Shown here: positions 1 to 62,778 of the stretch, piece by piece
How the letters are laid out: every line of letters starts with the position of its first letter
Position numbering within the stretch: position 1 is the stretch's first letter
DNA from: Macrobrachium rosenbergii
Lineage: Eukaryota > Arthropoda > Malacostraca > Decapoda > Palaemonidae
Assembly: GCF_040412425.1 (NCBI RefSeq)
Contig: NC_089756.1
Location: 3,682,998-3,746,997, forward strand
DNA length: 64,000 bases
Direction: 5' to 3'
Notes under the pieces: model-generated
Seen by the model: the letters and a program-made list of their open reading frames with translations, nothing else
Told to the model about the DNA's origin: nothing
Databases searched by the model: none
Position numbers and translations under genes: made by a program

Positions 1-612
1 TTCTTTTCAAATATTGAGTAATTCTTGATAGTTAAAATTTTGCTTGATTAATTTAATTTTTTGATAAATTAAAGTTTTATGATTTAATTTTGTTTAATAA
101 TGTAACTCAAGAGTTAATTAAATTTTGTGTTGTTTTCAAGCAATAGTAAATTTTTCAGATTGTGAATTCTAATTATAAATATTGAATTTAACAATAAATT
201 TTTATATTTAAATTTTTTTTAAAACAGTGTTTCATTTATTGACAACCAGTGAATAGGATTAATTGTGTGCATAAGGCAAAGTGATAAACATGTTTTGTTC
301 CTTTAGTTTTGCTGAAGTGAATTAAGACCAGGGAAACAGTTAAAGTTATTTGATTGAGTGATGCCCTTTTATTCTAGTATATATTATTGTTTAAACCTCA
401 CAATTCTTTTGGTAAACTTAGTTTGATTTTTCATGTGATTAATGAGCTTTTTAAGGGATCACTGTTACGTTTAGAGTACTCAATCGTAATTCTTATTGTT
501 ATGAGAGTTCAGGTATCTAGCTGAAGCGAGGTAAATTTTTTAATTCTGTGATTAGTTGTGTAATTACCAGGTAATTGGTACACATCGTAACAATACACAC
601 ACACACACGCAC

Positions 613-741
<129 letters not shown>

Positions 742-762
742 GTTTGCCCAAAATTGCAATAA

Positions 763-836
763 CTAATCTGTGACCTATATATCTCTGAAATCAACTCTCT
801 TCAATTTACTTTGTTTATCTGCCTATGTACGAAACG

Positions 837-840
<4 letters not shown>
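763..840. repeat. Dispersed duplication, copy 1
   Basis: The block starting CTAATCTGTGACCTA and ending TATGTACGAAACGT recurs in diverged form at 2095-2185. Confidence 0.7.

Positions 841-913
<73 letters not shown>
841..913. repeat. Microsatellite (AT)n
   Basis: Uninterrupted AT dinucleotides, about 36 units. Confidence 0.97.
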
Positions 914-916
<3 letters not shown>

Positions 917-1332
917 GATTTCTTATGTTAGTTTGGACGCTATGGAAATCAGAACCGCTTGACAGAAGCCGACAAAATTTGGCATATGGCCCCTATGTCA
1001 CCCCAGGAAGGTTAATACCTCCAAATCAAACCCCTGCCCCCGTGACAGACATCAAACACAGACAAAACAAATGAAATTTTCGTTTTTACCGGTGCTGTTC
1101 ACCTTTTCTTCAGTAACTGAATGGGAGTCACCAGTAGCTTTTCTGTTGGTTTCGCCATTAAACTCCTCCCACTGCAAACTCAAAATCAGTTTAGTACATT
1201 AAAAAAAATTAAACAGATATGTTTGACTGTATTAGAATTACTTTCATTCGCTCATAAAGCAATGTAATTCAAAATATAACCTCTGCCATCACACTAGTCA
1301 GCCCTTACAATTCTCGCCATGTGAATAATTTT

Positions 1333-1735
1333 TCTGTGGCATGCCTACCCCCTCATTAAAAAACTACTCGCGCCAAAATTACCATATTTTTTCAATGTTC
1401 ATCTTAAGCCAAATGCACCTGAATGATAATATCCTGACAATAAAATACAAATTCTTAAGTACCTTGAGGAATTACCATCATGTCTAAGTACTTAATTCAC
1501 AAAAAAAAAAATCATAGTTACAGGCACAACTTTGGAATTCATCACCATCCGAGCATGCGTATTAGCAGACCAAATGCTTCTATGACAGATTTACCTATCT
1601 CATTAAAAAAATTACTTGCCACGAAATTACCACATTTTTTCAGTGTTCTTCTTAAGCCAAACGTATCTTAATTATGCACTGCCAATAGAATATAAATTCT
1701 TAAATACTTTGAGGAATTACCATCATCATATCTGG
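1333..1735. repeat. Tandem duplication with period about 245 bp
   Basis: Blocks at 1333-1485 and 1582-1735 share a TTTTTTCA-TGTTC core, CTTAAGCCAAA and GAGGAATTACCATCAT, with substitutions. Confidence 0.7.
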
Positions 1736-2094
1736 AACGAATCTCCTTCGATTTGTTGTGCAGTGAATTTCACGTAATTGATAAAAGGTCCGTCTGCTGT
1801 TGGAAGGGAGACAGACCTTCTTCCCGCACCTCCCCCCAACACACAAATACGCAGACACACCTAAGCACGTATCTAGAAGTATAAGATTTTCTATTTATTG
1901 TCTTTGTTCAGTGATGTATTTTATTCTTTACTAATGGGGGGACATAACCTCCTCTCTCCCCTTTATCTTTCCCTCACCCTCCCCTTCCCCTTCTTTTTCC
2001 TTCCCTCTCCCTTTCCCCACCACCCTTCCTCTTTCCCCTCCTTCTTCCCTCTTTCCTCCCTCTTTCTTCGTTTCTTAGTATTAAGTGTAATAAC

Positions 2095-2185
2095 TAATCT
2101 GTGACCTACATAACTTTAAAAACAACTATCTCATTCTACCTTACAGTACTTCGTTTATTTGTGCACTGTATGTACGAAACGTCTT
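2095..2185. repeat. Dispersed duplication, copy 2
   Basis: Relative of 763-840, lying just downstream of the exon 10 donor in the sense of transcription. TGTACGAAACGTCTT marks its end. Confidence 0.7.
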
Positions 2186-2236
2186 TGTGACGAGTGACGG
2201 CAGAAGCAGCAGAAACAGGATCAAATAACCTCTTAC

Positions 2237-17666
<15,430 letters not shown>

Positions 17667-17733
17667 CTTCTTGTCTAGATGCTGTGTATGAAATAATCCG
17701 ATGTTTGCCTTGTAACGTAAACTCTCTGATGGT

Positions 17734-17745
17734 GATTTATATAAT
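17734..17745 (-). promoter_or_regulatory. Second TATA-like element of Gene A
   Basis: ATTATATAAATC on the minus strand lies 68 bp before the start codon at 17666. If used, transcription would start near 17712 and exclude the upstream in-frame ATG at 17795, leaving the signal peptide at the N-terminus. Confidence 0.3.
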
Positions 17746-17896
17746 GTGAGAAAAAGCTCTTTCCTCTTGCCGTATCGAACGCACTGGCGGGGCATGTAAG
17801 AGTAAAGTATTCGTAAAAGTTTTCGTATGGAGAAGTTCTCGTAATCTCCTGTAACTCAGACTTGTCTTCACTGTATGTTTATGCAGTGTAGCTCTG

Positions 17897-17907
17897 CCTT
17901 TTATATA
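17897..17907 (-). promoter_or_regulatory. Probable TATA box of Gene A
   Basis: TATATAAAAGG on the minus strand lies about 240 bp before the Gene A start codon. An initiator-like TACAGTG is near 17871-17877, about 30 bp downstream. Spacing and motif fit a classical arthropod core promoter. Not tested by transcript data. Confidence 0.5.
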
Positions 17908-17989
17908 GGTCTACAACGTAAATAGGTATTATGGAAGGTAAACAAACCTTTTAGAACAATATATGCGAAGGTTATATTGAAGTTTGACC

Positions 17990-17990
17990 A

Positions 17991-18021
<31 letters not shown>

Positions 18022-18050
18022 CTTCTTCTTCTTCTTCTTCTTCTTCTTCA
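17990..18050. repeat. Microsatellite (CTT)n
   Basis: About 20 CTT units, about 90 bp upstream of the predicted Gene A TATA box. Confidence 0.97.
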
Positions 18051-18195
18051 GAATTAAGATTTTCGGAGAATAGCTTATAGAAAAAAACTGGTAAACGAAG
18101 ATGTCAGAATACTGATTGAAAAGATGCCTCTATTTTCGCGTCTGCCAACGAAAACTGAAGTGGAAAAGCAGCTCTTTGCAGAAGGGGAACGAAGT

Positions 18196-18345
18196 CGTTA
18201 GCCTTTCCTTTCTAGGCCTATAACTACTATGTCTGTTCGTCAGCCTTTCCTCTCTAGGGCTATATCTGGTTGTCAACCTTTTCCTCTCTAGACCTATAAC
18301 TATGTCTGGTCGTCAGCCTTTCCTCTCTAGTCCTATAAATGTGCC
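18196..18345. repeat. Short tandem block upstream of Gene A
   Basis: Three to four degenerate units of about 45-50 bp contain CAGCCTTTCCTCTCTAG and CTATAACTATGTCTG. Confidence 0.8.
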
Positions 18346-18451
18346 TGACTTCGTCTGCCGTCGCAACGGCTCTCCTACGTCCTATGTTCTAGACCGTTGT
18401 AAAAGCCTTACCTTCGACGCGCAACTAAGCCAGTTTCGAGCGCAGCGAAGG

Positions 18452-18486
18452 ATTCTATTGGTCTAAAGAACCAATAACGTCAGGAA
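18452..18486. promoter_or_regulatory. Paired inverted CCAAT motifs with CRE-like TGACGT
   Basis: ATTGG and CCAAT lie within 20 bp and face each other, followed by a CRE-like half site read as TGACGTTATTGG on the minus strand. They lie about 550 bp upstream of the TATA box. Short motifs recur by chance, so this is only a candidate. Confidence 0.25.
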
Positions 18487-18829
18487 TAATCACTCGTATG
18501 AATCGATTAAGGTAAAAAAAAAAAAAAAAAAGAGAGAGAGAAGAAGAATGTTTTATTTGTCCAGGCGGGGAGATTGCCCTCTTCACCTTCGGTTTTATGT
18601 AATCGTGAGAAAGCCATTCGGGGGAATTTCAGTTACCGATTGTGATCAGCTGTTGCGTGTACGGGAATGACTCTGCAGCACTTATTGAACGTAGATTAAG
18701 AGTTGCATGCAATAGCTTATTTCTCGTCAGTGTGCAAGAAGGGTGTTTTATACAGATTCATTTTTAACCATGTGAGTCTCTCTCACTCTGTGAGTGAGTG
18801 TGTGTTTCGCATACTCTCTCCTATCAGAT

Positions 18830-18830
<1 letters not shown>

Positions 18831-18892
<62 letters not shown>
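18831..18892. repeat. Microsatellite (CT)n
   Basis: About 31 CT units, intergenic. Confidence 0.97.
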
Positions 18893-18900
<8 letters not shown>

Positions 18901-18959
18901 AAATTACTTAGTTGAATTTGTCCCCATAAGGGAGCCTTACCTGCCCTTGTTAAGTGTGC

Positions 18960-19222
18960 CTTAGTTTTACCAGACCACTGAGCTGATTAACAGCTCTCCT
19001 AGGGCTGGCCCGAAGGATTAGACTTATTTTACGTGGCTAAGAACCAATTGGTTACCTAGCAACGGGACCTACAGCTTATTGTGGAATCCGAACCACATTA
19101 TAGCGAGAAATGAATTTCTAATACCAGAAATAAATTCCTCTAACTCTTCATCAGCCGGCCGGAGACTCGAACTCGGGCCTGGCGAGTGCCAGTCCACAGC
19201 TCTACCGACTCGCCCAACGAAA
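18960..19222 (-). mobile_element. tRNA-derived SINE S1, copy 1
   Basis: Read on the minus strand, the head has a pol III A-box-like GGGCGAGTCGGTAGAGC and B-box-like GAGTTCGAGTCTC, followed by a conserved body (TGGTTCTTAGCCACGT, GGGCCAGCCCTAGGAG). A second copy with the same head and body is at 58681-58962. SINEs of this build are non-autonomous and depend on a LINE. Confidence 0.85.
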
Positions 19223-19525
19223 TGTAATGCTTATTATTCTCATACCTGCGGGGAGGCTTTTACAGTACACTACTATTCATAATGGAATCGAATCAAAGGC
19301 TTCCAGTTTAATTATAAACAATCAACTCTGAAAACTAACTCTAACTCATTTCACTTTCGCCACTGTGACGTCACCACCCGTTTTTTACAGATACCACTTT
19401 GGGCATTGCTCCCTCGAGATACTGGGCGGTGATAGGCTGCTTTCGCTCCTGAGGCAGACTTTGCAAAACCCATATTGTGATCATCCTAAGACATGGTACT
19501 ATATACTTAGGTTTACACAAAGTAC
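19223..19525. other. Intergenic, no feature seen
   Basis: Non-repetitive sequence between SINE S1 and repeat R1. No coding signal. Confidence 0.5.
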
Positions 19526-19832
19526 TTCCCGTAGAGGGTTAGTGCCGTCAGTGCACCTCATGTGGTGCACTGTAGGATTACCTAAGGTTCTTTGCTGCGT
19601 CCCTCCGGCCCCTAGCTGCAATCCTTTTCATCCCATTTACTGTACCTTCGTTCATATTCCCTTTGTTCCATCTTACTTTCCTCAACCCTCCCCTAACAAT
19701 TGATTCAAAATGTAACTGCAAAGTTTCCCTCCTGTTACATCTTTCAAACCTCTTCACCCTCAATTTTCCCTTCAGAGTTAAATGACCTCATGAGTCCCAA
19801 CGCTTGGCCTCTGGCCGAAACCTTTATTCCAC
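19526..19832 (+). mobile_element. Dispersed repeat R1, copy 2
   Basis: Starts CCGTAGAGGGTTAGTGCCG, with GTGCACCTCATGTGGTGCAC palindromic near the start, and ends at TTGGCCTCTGGCCGAAAC. Same structure as 15198-15522. Confidence 0.78.
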
Positions 19833-20074
19833 GTGCAGGCAAGTGTGGAAAGTAGGAGAAAATGTTGTGAAGATGATGGCGAAAGAAAGAGATTTGATAA
19901 ACATTTCTTGGAATTCTTCTGCCTGACATTTAGGAGGGCGGTGGTATTCAGAATTTCCCATGCGTCTCTTCAGTGTACATTCTTGAAATCGGCCGTTTGA
20001 GAATCAATAGCTTTAAAGAGTTAATTAGGCTTTATCTATTCTCCCATTTATCTCAGTGTGTGGTCTTTAGTTCG

Positions 20075-20955
20075 TCGTCTTATCCCGCTTTCTTCAAAGA
20101 GGCTTCTCATGTTGAATGATTCTTCTTTGAAAGAGGCTTCTCATGTTGAATGATTCTTCTTTCAAAGAGGCTTCTCGTGCTGTCTGATTCTTCTTTCAAA
20201 GATGCTTCGTGAGTCTTCTCTCAAAAGAGGCTCTTGCGCTGTCTGAGTCTTCTTTCAAAGAGGCTTCACACGTTCTCTGAGTCTTCTTTCAAAGAGACTT
20301 CATGCGCTGTCTGATTCTTCTTTCAAAAAGGCTTCATGAGTCTTCTCTCAAAGAGGCTTCACATATTGTCTGAGTCTTCTTTCAAAGAGACTTCATGCGC
20401 TGTCTGAGTCTTCTTTCAAAAAGGCTTCACATATTGTCTGAGTCTTCTTTCAAAGAGGCTTCTCATATTGGATGATCCTTCTTTCAGAGAGGCTTCACGA
20501 GTCTTCTCTCAAAGAGGCTTCATGAGTCTTCTCTCAAAAAGGCTTCATGAGTCTTCTCTCAAAAAGGCTTGGCGAGTCTTCTCTCAAAGAGGCTTCATGA
20601 GTCTTCTCTCAAAAAGGCTTCGTGAGTCTTCTCTCAAAAAGGCTTGGCGAGTCTTCTCTCAAAGAGGCTTCATGTGTTGTCTGAGCCTTCTTTCAAAGAG
20701 ACTTCTCATGTTGAATGATTCTTCTTTCTGAGAGGCTTCACAAGTCTTCTCTCAAAGAGGCTTCACTAGTCTTCTCTCAAAGAGGATTCTCACGCCGTCT
20801 GAGTCTTCTCTCAAAGAGGCTTTTCGTGCTGTCTGAGTCTTCTCTCAAAGAGGCTTCGCGAGTCTTCTCTCAAAGAGGTTTTTCGTGCTGTCTGAGTCTT
20901 CTTTCAAAGAGGCTTCTCATGCTGTCTGAGTCTTCTTTCAAAGAATCATCGCACG
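20075..20955. repeat. Minisatellite with 25-bp and 34-bp unit lengths
   Basis: The core is GAGTCTTCTCTCAAAGAGGC plus TTCAT. Longer units add a segment containing TGCTGTCT, giving 34 bp. About 30 units, intergenic between Genes B and A. The open frames across it reflect the repeat and are not proteins. Confidence 0.92.
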
Positions 20956-21201
20956 TCGCTTAATGACAATAATAATAATCATGATCTGTAAATTACGTAA
21001 ACATATATTTATCTTTCTTTGTCACTTGGATTAGGTTTAACGGACGTGTCAATAAATGTAAGGATAAAAGATGAAAGATTCTCGAACATTTAATGGTGTA
21101 TTTTTCATAATGCGCAAGCAATTATGAAAAATTGCTTCTTTTGCCTTAACATTGCAATCTAAAATAACATTTGTCCTGGATATGATATGCAATACAGTGA
21201 A

Positions 21202-21206
<5 letters not shown>

Positions 21207-21272
<66 letters not shown>
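21207..21272. repeat. Microsatellite (AT)n
   Basis: About 33 AT units, immediately left of the MITE-like element. Confidence 0.97.
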
Positions 21273-21276
<4 letters not shown>

Positions 21277-21280
21277 GTAT

Positions 21281-21530
21281 AAAGGCCATTTCACACCGGA
21301 TGCGATGTTAAGTGCGCTATGCTATGCTATGGAGCCATGGTAGCTATACTCGCTATTCGTGTGTTCACACCGAAAGCTATGAATGTCTGCGAACAATTCG
21401 TGCAAGTATGTAAGTATCTGTTGTTAATTTGTTCATCTTTACTACTATATTCAAAGTTAATTCATATATTAATCTGTGAAATCATTTATATTCTTTGGAC
21501 ATTTGCTTCTCCCATTTGAAAGTACTCCTG

Positions 21531-21605
<75 letters not shown>

Positions 21606-21614
21606 AATATTATT

Positions 21615-21654
<40 letters not shown>

Positions 21655-21886
21655 CTTGACCATGCACTGCTGGAAATAAAATTTTACTTCGAGTAAATTT
21701 GCTTAGGTGTACTTTATACCCGACATTAATATAACACTTACAGTATATTTAAATTTAAGCCATGAACACTATGTAGCAGTCATCGGTAGCATAGCTTTGC
21801 ACCCGCCATTGATTAAAAGCCACGTGCCGCAGCATGGCTACCATAGCATGGCGCGCATAGCACCGCATCCGGTGTGAAATTTCCTT
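21281..21886. mobile_element. MITE-like element with inverted ends
   Basis: The left end AAGGCCATTTCACACCGG matches the reverse complement of the right end, which reads CCGGTGTGAAATTTCCTT. The similarity continues inward for about 55 bp through GCTATG and GCCATGGTAGC. There is no coding capacity. The centre holds a perfect (TTA)n/(TAA)n palindrome at about 21533-21651. The ends resemble those of PIF/Harbinger-type elements, but this is not certain. Confidence 0.7.
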
Positions 21887-22398
21887 ATTGATTATGTGTT
21901 GTACGTTAAATATTTAGATTATTCATACTGCTCATGATAAAAGCAAAACATGTTAGTGATGAAAATTAGTGTTAATTCGGTATCAGAGTCATCAAGAGTT
22001 GCTGTAGACAGATATTCAGGCAACACAGAATTCATTTGCCATAGTTGTATTCCAAAAGTCTTGACTTCTTCATCTTGATTTCACCGTGCTTTCACCCTGC
22101 ACTGCGTATTGCTCAAGACATTGGTATATGCAACTTCTTTTATATTTGTCACAAGATAGAGTTTCCATTGTTGATGTAACAAAAATCTGAAATTTCATTA
22201 TTAAACTAATTCTGTTCTAAAGGTCACCATAGATGATACGATCACCAGATCAGGTCATCACTGTCTATGGCATGGTCTAAGAAATATGGTGTTCTCCTCC
22301 AACCAAAAGTGGGCGGAGTCCGTCGGCCTCTCCGACCAGCTCGCAACCTGCCGTTGCCAGGTTCGTGGCTTCTGTTTTAGTTCACACACGCACGCATA

Positions 22399-22504
<106 letters not shown>

Positions 22505-22649
22505 ATATATATATACAGTATATATACATATATATATATACATATACGTATATGTATATATATTTTATCTATATATATATGTTGTCAAGAATTTACATTC
22601 CTCCCTCATCAGGCAGCTAGGAACTAAGTTATTCAAGGAATAAAATCAC

Positions 22650-23890
22650 CTTTCAGTTGAATTGTAGGTCGAGAAATCGGCGGAAATCCCAGGTTAGCGC
22701 CCATTTTTTTTAACTAAGAAGGAGTCCCCTACATTCCATCCTCCTGTCCGGAAATGCCTGGGCCTGTTAAACAGTAGCTCCCCCACCTTCAACCCCCCTA
22801 CTACAAGAACATGCCTAGATTCCCCGCCCCCCACTCTGTAGGGTAGTGTTTGCGAGTTCAGATCAGAGAAGTTATAGGTATAATAGGGTGCAAGCCGCGC
22901 AAAGGGGAGCTAGGATCTTAAGCTGTAGCCACCTAATCTTTAAGACCATTTTTCCCCTTGACTTCTTGACAGGCGCCAGACTATTCTTTCAGGTATACCT
23001 GGATGGGCGAAGACACGCCAAGCCCGCGTCGATTTTGAAAAACAAGAGAGAGACTTCACATCCGTGCTCCGAGGCAGACAATAATTGTCCCCTGTTCTCT
23101 GGGTGCTGGGCAATGACAACTCGAATGGCCGCTGACGCTATATTCAGAGCTCAAGTATACGTCTAAGGTAAAGTCTGAGAGTTAGTCTGTGCCAGTAATC
23201 ACTGTCCCCCTTTTCAGTCTATTTAATCCTTTCTTAGTGCATCTCCAAGACTTTCACATTTTCATTTCTACCCAGGCGTTCCCTTTGTGTAAGCCACGCC
23301 ATCCCCATTCATCCTTTAAAACGCATTTGATTTGCCCCCACGTGTTTGTACTAACTCCTGAATTCTCTTCCAGGAGACGACATAGCCTGCCCAGTTCGCA
23401 AATATATGCCAAGATACCCTTTACTGACTGCCATCCAAATTTCGCAACCATTCCTGGTCGCAGCCAGATCGCAAGAATCCTTTGCCCACACAGAAATCAT
23501 CTTGATTAACTAATGTCCATTATCCTGGAATTTACCCCTTTCATTGTGTTGCTGCCTGTGAATTGATGCATTTTGGGCGTATCAGAGTTAATTGTTTTAG
23601 TGGGAATTGTTGCGTATTTTTAAATTACCGCATTTATGATCTATCATATGTGATTTATGTCTGTAAATTGTTACATTTTTGGTCTCACATATTTGCCCCA
23701 TTTTCTGTAAATAAACTTTTAAATATAGAAGAATTCTAATTCCAAATTGGCGGCCTTCATTACTCATGTAAATCAAGGAAAATTCTAAGGTAATTTCTAG
23801 TAGTCTTCCTTTTGTTTATAATCGGGGACCCCCCTTGACACCGAAGTTAGTCTGTAAAAATAAATTGTCCAAAATTCCGTCCCCCAAAGG
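22650..23890 (+). other. Unassigned intergenic block, possible LTR-retroelement remnant
   Basis: More GC-rich than its surroundings. It has open frames at 22846-23166 and 23189-23509 without recognisable domains, and AATAAA at about 23710. It could be a solo LTR or untranslated retroelement sequence. No terminal TG...CA pair or target duplication was established. Confidence 0.2.
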
Positions 23891-23950
23891 ACCCCGTTTA
23901 TAACAATTTATATATGCATATATATACATACATATGTATGTATGTATATG

Positions 23951-24125
<175 letters not shown>

Positions 24126-24655
24126 TGTATATATATGTGTGTATGTATGTGTTAGCACTAATGTTTAAATTACATTGTTATTTTCCTTACATATAATAAA
24201 AGTGTATGATAATAACGTTTTCAATAATATTTTAATTTTTCTTGTGTAAATTAAAAATTTTGTATACAAAAGAGTTGATAATTGCACAGTGTACCCGTAC
24301 TTGGTTAAAGAAAAGTAGATTTAAAGGCCTAGTCTGCATAATAGACTATATACAGCAGATCTATACAGAAATGTTATGTATGTAACACAGTTAAGCTTTT
24401 ACGTTCATAAACACTTGTTGCAAAACTTGAATAATTGTTTTAAGAGTGTCTGGCAGTATATGCGCCAATAACCTCTCGTGCAGTGATATTGGTTGTCTCA
24501 TACAAGTGAGTTTTCTCCTTTGATAGGGGAGACCATTATATAATAATTCCATGTACTGTAGGTCTGGTCGTTGATTCTCTGGTAGTTAAACCAGTTACCA
24601 GGTTAAAGCTTCAATTCATTAAGTAGACAATCTTGAGATGATTCATTTCTCTTCT

Positions 24656-24910
24656 TCAGCCAGAGTTTAATCCAGCTTCTCCTGGGGTTTCGCTGGGGTT
24701 TTCCAGTTCCAGGTGCCACATACGCCACAGCAACTGCTCCGAGAGCGCATTCTGTAGCGTCATCACTGAGCGGAGCGACCACATCTTAGCCCTACCAGGT
24801 TTCGGCAAGCTGAAGTAAATCCCAATGTCTACGGGCAACGCGGATACTGGAGTTAGAACGGAACCTGATCCGCCGGTCGTATCGTCTATAGGGCCCGTAA
24901 GGTCCTTCAA
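24656..24910 (-). CDS. Orphan open frame of 84 codons, function unknown
   Basis: Starts MKDLTGPIDDTTGG, contains SLPKPGRAKMWSLRS and ends with LLWRMWHLELENPSE before a TGA. It is more GC-rich than its flanks and non-repetitive, so it could be a real exon or a retrocopy fragment. I recognise no family. It lies between Gene B and Gene A on the same strand. Confidence 0.2.
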   Translation of the reverse strand: MKDLTGPIDDTTGGSGSVLTPVSALPVDIGIYFSLPKPGRAKMWSLRSVMTLQNALSEQLLWRMWHLELENPSETPGEAGLNSG

Positions 24911-25141
24911 ACGTGATATACGTTACGTGTATAGTGTATAGTGTGTATAGTGGACTTGAAGTTGTCTACAACTAAAATATGGAATAGTGTGCAGAGTGCA
25001 GTTGTGGAATCTTCTGATCTCCAAATGTTTAAGCGAGGAGCAAATTCATTCCCACTTCCTGCTGATGTCTCCTGAATGCAGGTGTATTGGTTTTATTTTC
25101 TATTCCCTCATATTTCATTGTTTATTATCACCTCTTCCTAT

Positions 25142-25142
<1 letters not shown>

Positions 25143-25195
<53 letters not shown>
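25143..25195. repeat. Microsatellite (CT)n
   Basis: About 26 CT units. Confidence 0.97.
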
Positions 25196-25199
<4 letters not shown>

Positions 25200-25664
25200 A
25201 GGGTGATTTCCCTTGAGAATCCTCTTGGGTTTATTATAGTCTGTTGACTCTCTCTGCCCGTAAGGGTTTTCGGCTGAAGATTTCAAGAGAGAAAAGAAAG
25301 TGACATTGCAGGGTGCAGACACAGAAACAGCTTCAATAACGACATATTACTTTCTACTATGAGAACCCGTTGAAGCGCTGGAAGTAAGCATAAACAATTC
25401 TATCACCAATTCACGATTTCCCTCAGTTAAGTGGACTGTCGCGCCACCCTAATACAATTCTCCTTGTATTTTAATAAATTGCTTAATTTACTTCTATTCA
25501 TTAGTTTGTTAATTTATTTTGTCTTTTTTAATAACTGGTCGTTTCTTTATGTATTTCCTATTACATTTGTAAGTTCTTTCTAATAAATACCATATTCTTT
25601 GGAAGCTTGAGGTTTCAGGTCAGTGGCCCCGGTTGTGGGCGTGTTCCATATGAATAATAATAAT

Positions 25665-26150
25665 AATAATGATAATGGCTGTATTTTGCGAATTTATCTT
25701 ATACAGGATCTTTTCTATTTTCCTTATAATTCGCTTTTCAGGCTCAGCGATGTTGGTCAGCAACTGGCCAATATTCATATCGGAAAAGGACAGTGTGAGA
25801 TCAAGACCCGCCTATAAATACCGACCCAAGCGCATTGTTTCTCCAGATCCTTCTCAACCGCGTCCAGAGGATGACCATCGAGCTGGTCGAAACATGTCGA
25901 CGGTACCACAACCTGAAATAAGAAAAGAATCCGAAATCCAAACCACAGAACGAGACCACGAAGAAATCTACAGATTTTTTTAATGAATAATTCAATAAAA
26001 ATGCTTTCCTCAACTCACACTGCCCTTTTCCGATGTGAATATTGGCCAGTTGCTGACCAACAACGCTGAGCCTGAAAAGCGAATTATAAGGAAAATAGAA
26101 AAGATCCTGTACAGGATAAATTCTCAAAATACAGCCATCCTTTTCAATAA
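25665..26150. repeat. Foldback: inverted repeat with arms of about 130 bp
   Basis: The arm at about 25670-25800 (with GCTGTATTTTGCGAATTTAT and CAGCAACTGGCCAATATTCA) is reverse-complementary to 26013-26145. The loop is about 210 bp. Flanking GTGGCCCC-GGTTGTGGGC at 25623 and GTGGCCCC-TATGGTGGGC at 26236 are direct repeats outside the arms. It begins 156 bp downstream of the Gene B stop in the sense of transcription, so it may lie in the 3' UTR. Confidence 0.85.
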
Positions 26151-26179
26151 GACCTACCTGAAAGAGCGTCTACTCCCCT

Positions 26180-26181
26180 CA

Positions 26182-26219
<38 letters not shown>
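26180..26219. repeat. Microsatellite (AAT)n
   Basis: About 13 AAT units beside the foldback. Confidence 0.95.
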
Positions 26220-26220
<1 letters not shown>

Positions 26221-26305
26221 TGAATATCTAGTCAGTGGCCCCTATGGTGGGCTTGTTCCATAAGAATATGGTTCATCTTTTGAATAGTAATAATAACAAT
26301 AATCA

Positions 26306-62085
<35,780 letters not shown>

Positions 62086-62774
62086 CTGGAATGAGCGGGA
62101 GATAAGGCCAAAATTCAATTTATATATGTGTAAGTCCTTTCTCTTCTGAGTGGCTTCCTAGTACATCTATGCTCTTAAGTGATGCAACATGACTGCATAG
62201 GAGTTCGTTCAAAATTCACAAACTGGCATCTAACATGCTCTATATTTATCTATTATTTCACTGCGAAAACACGATTATTACATACAATAAGCCCATAATA
62301 TGTTTCATAAGAGTGAAATCTGTCATATATTTCAAAACTGTAAGAAAATATCACGTGTAGCCAAATTTCTCAAAAACAGTTACGAAACATTTTCAAAACT
62401 TTGGTTCACTATGTCACGAAAAAGTTCAGTGCACGGGATTTTTTCGCTTCAAACTCCCACCGATTCTACGGGCTGACTAAAATGGCGGGAACTTAGTAAA
62501 CAAGGCACGTCATAAACACGACTGTTATTGCATATTTTGCTGAAATGCATGTACCACCGCAGTATGCAACGTCATGTTTCGTCATGTTGCTTGTTTGAGT
62601 GATTTGTTGATAGTTTGGGGTCCTTAAGCCCAGGTAGCTAGAAGTAGGTTAGCCCAGTTAGCAACTGCCTGGACAGGGAAGTGCGACTGTCGTGCCCTTG
62701 TCTCTTCCTTGTCGCTCCAGGGATCTCGTTCTTGATGGACGTGAGTGTTTGGGTTCCTAAGGGTTTGTGTAAGG
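62086..62774. other. Gene B intron upstream of the Cys-loop exon
   Basis: No exon, repeat or RNA gene recognised in this stretch. Confidence 0.5.
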
Positions 62775-62778
62775 TTAA

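Noticed and set aside
19140..19222. Possible tRNA genes at SINE heads (also 58880-58962 and 59839-59905)
   Set aside because: A- and B-box-like motifs are present, but the sequences do not form a convincing cloverleaf and are fused to repeated SINE bodies.
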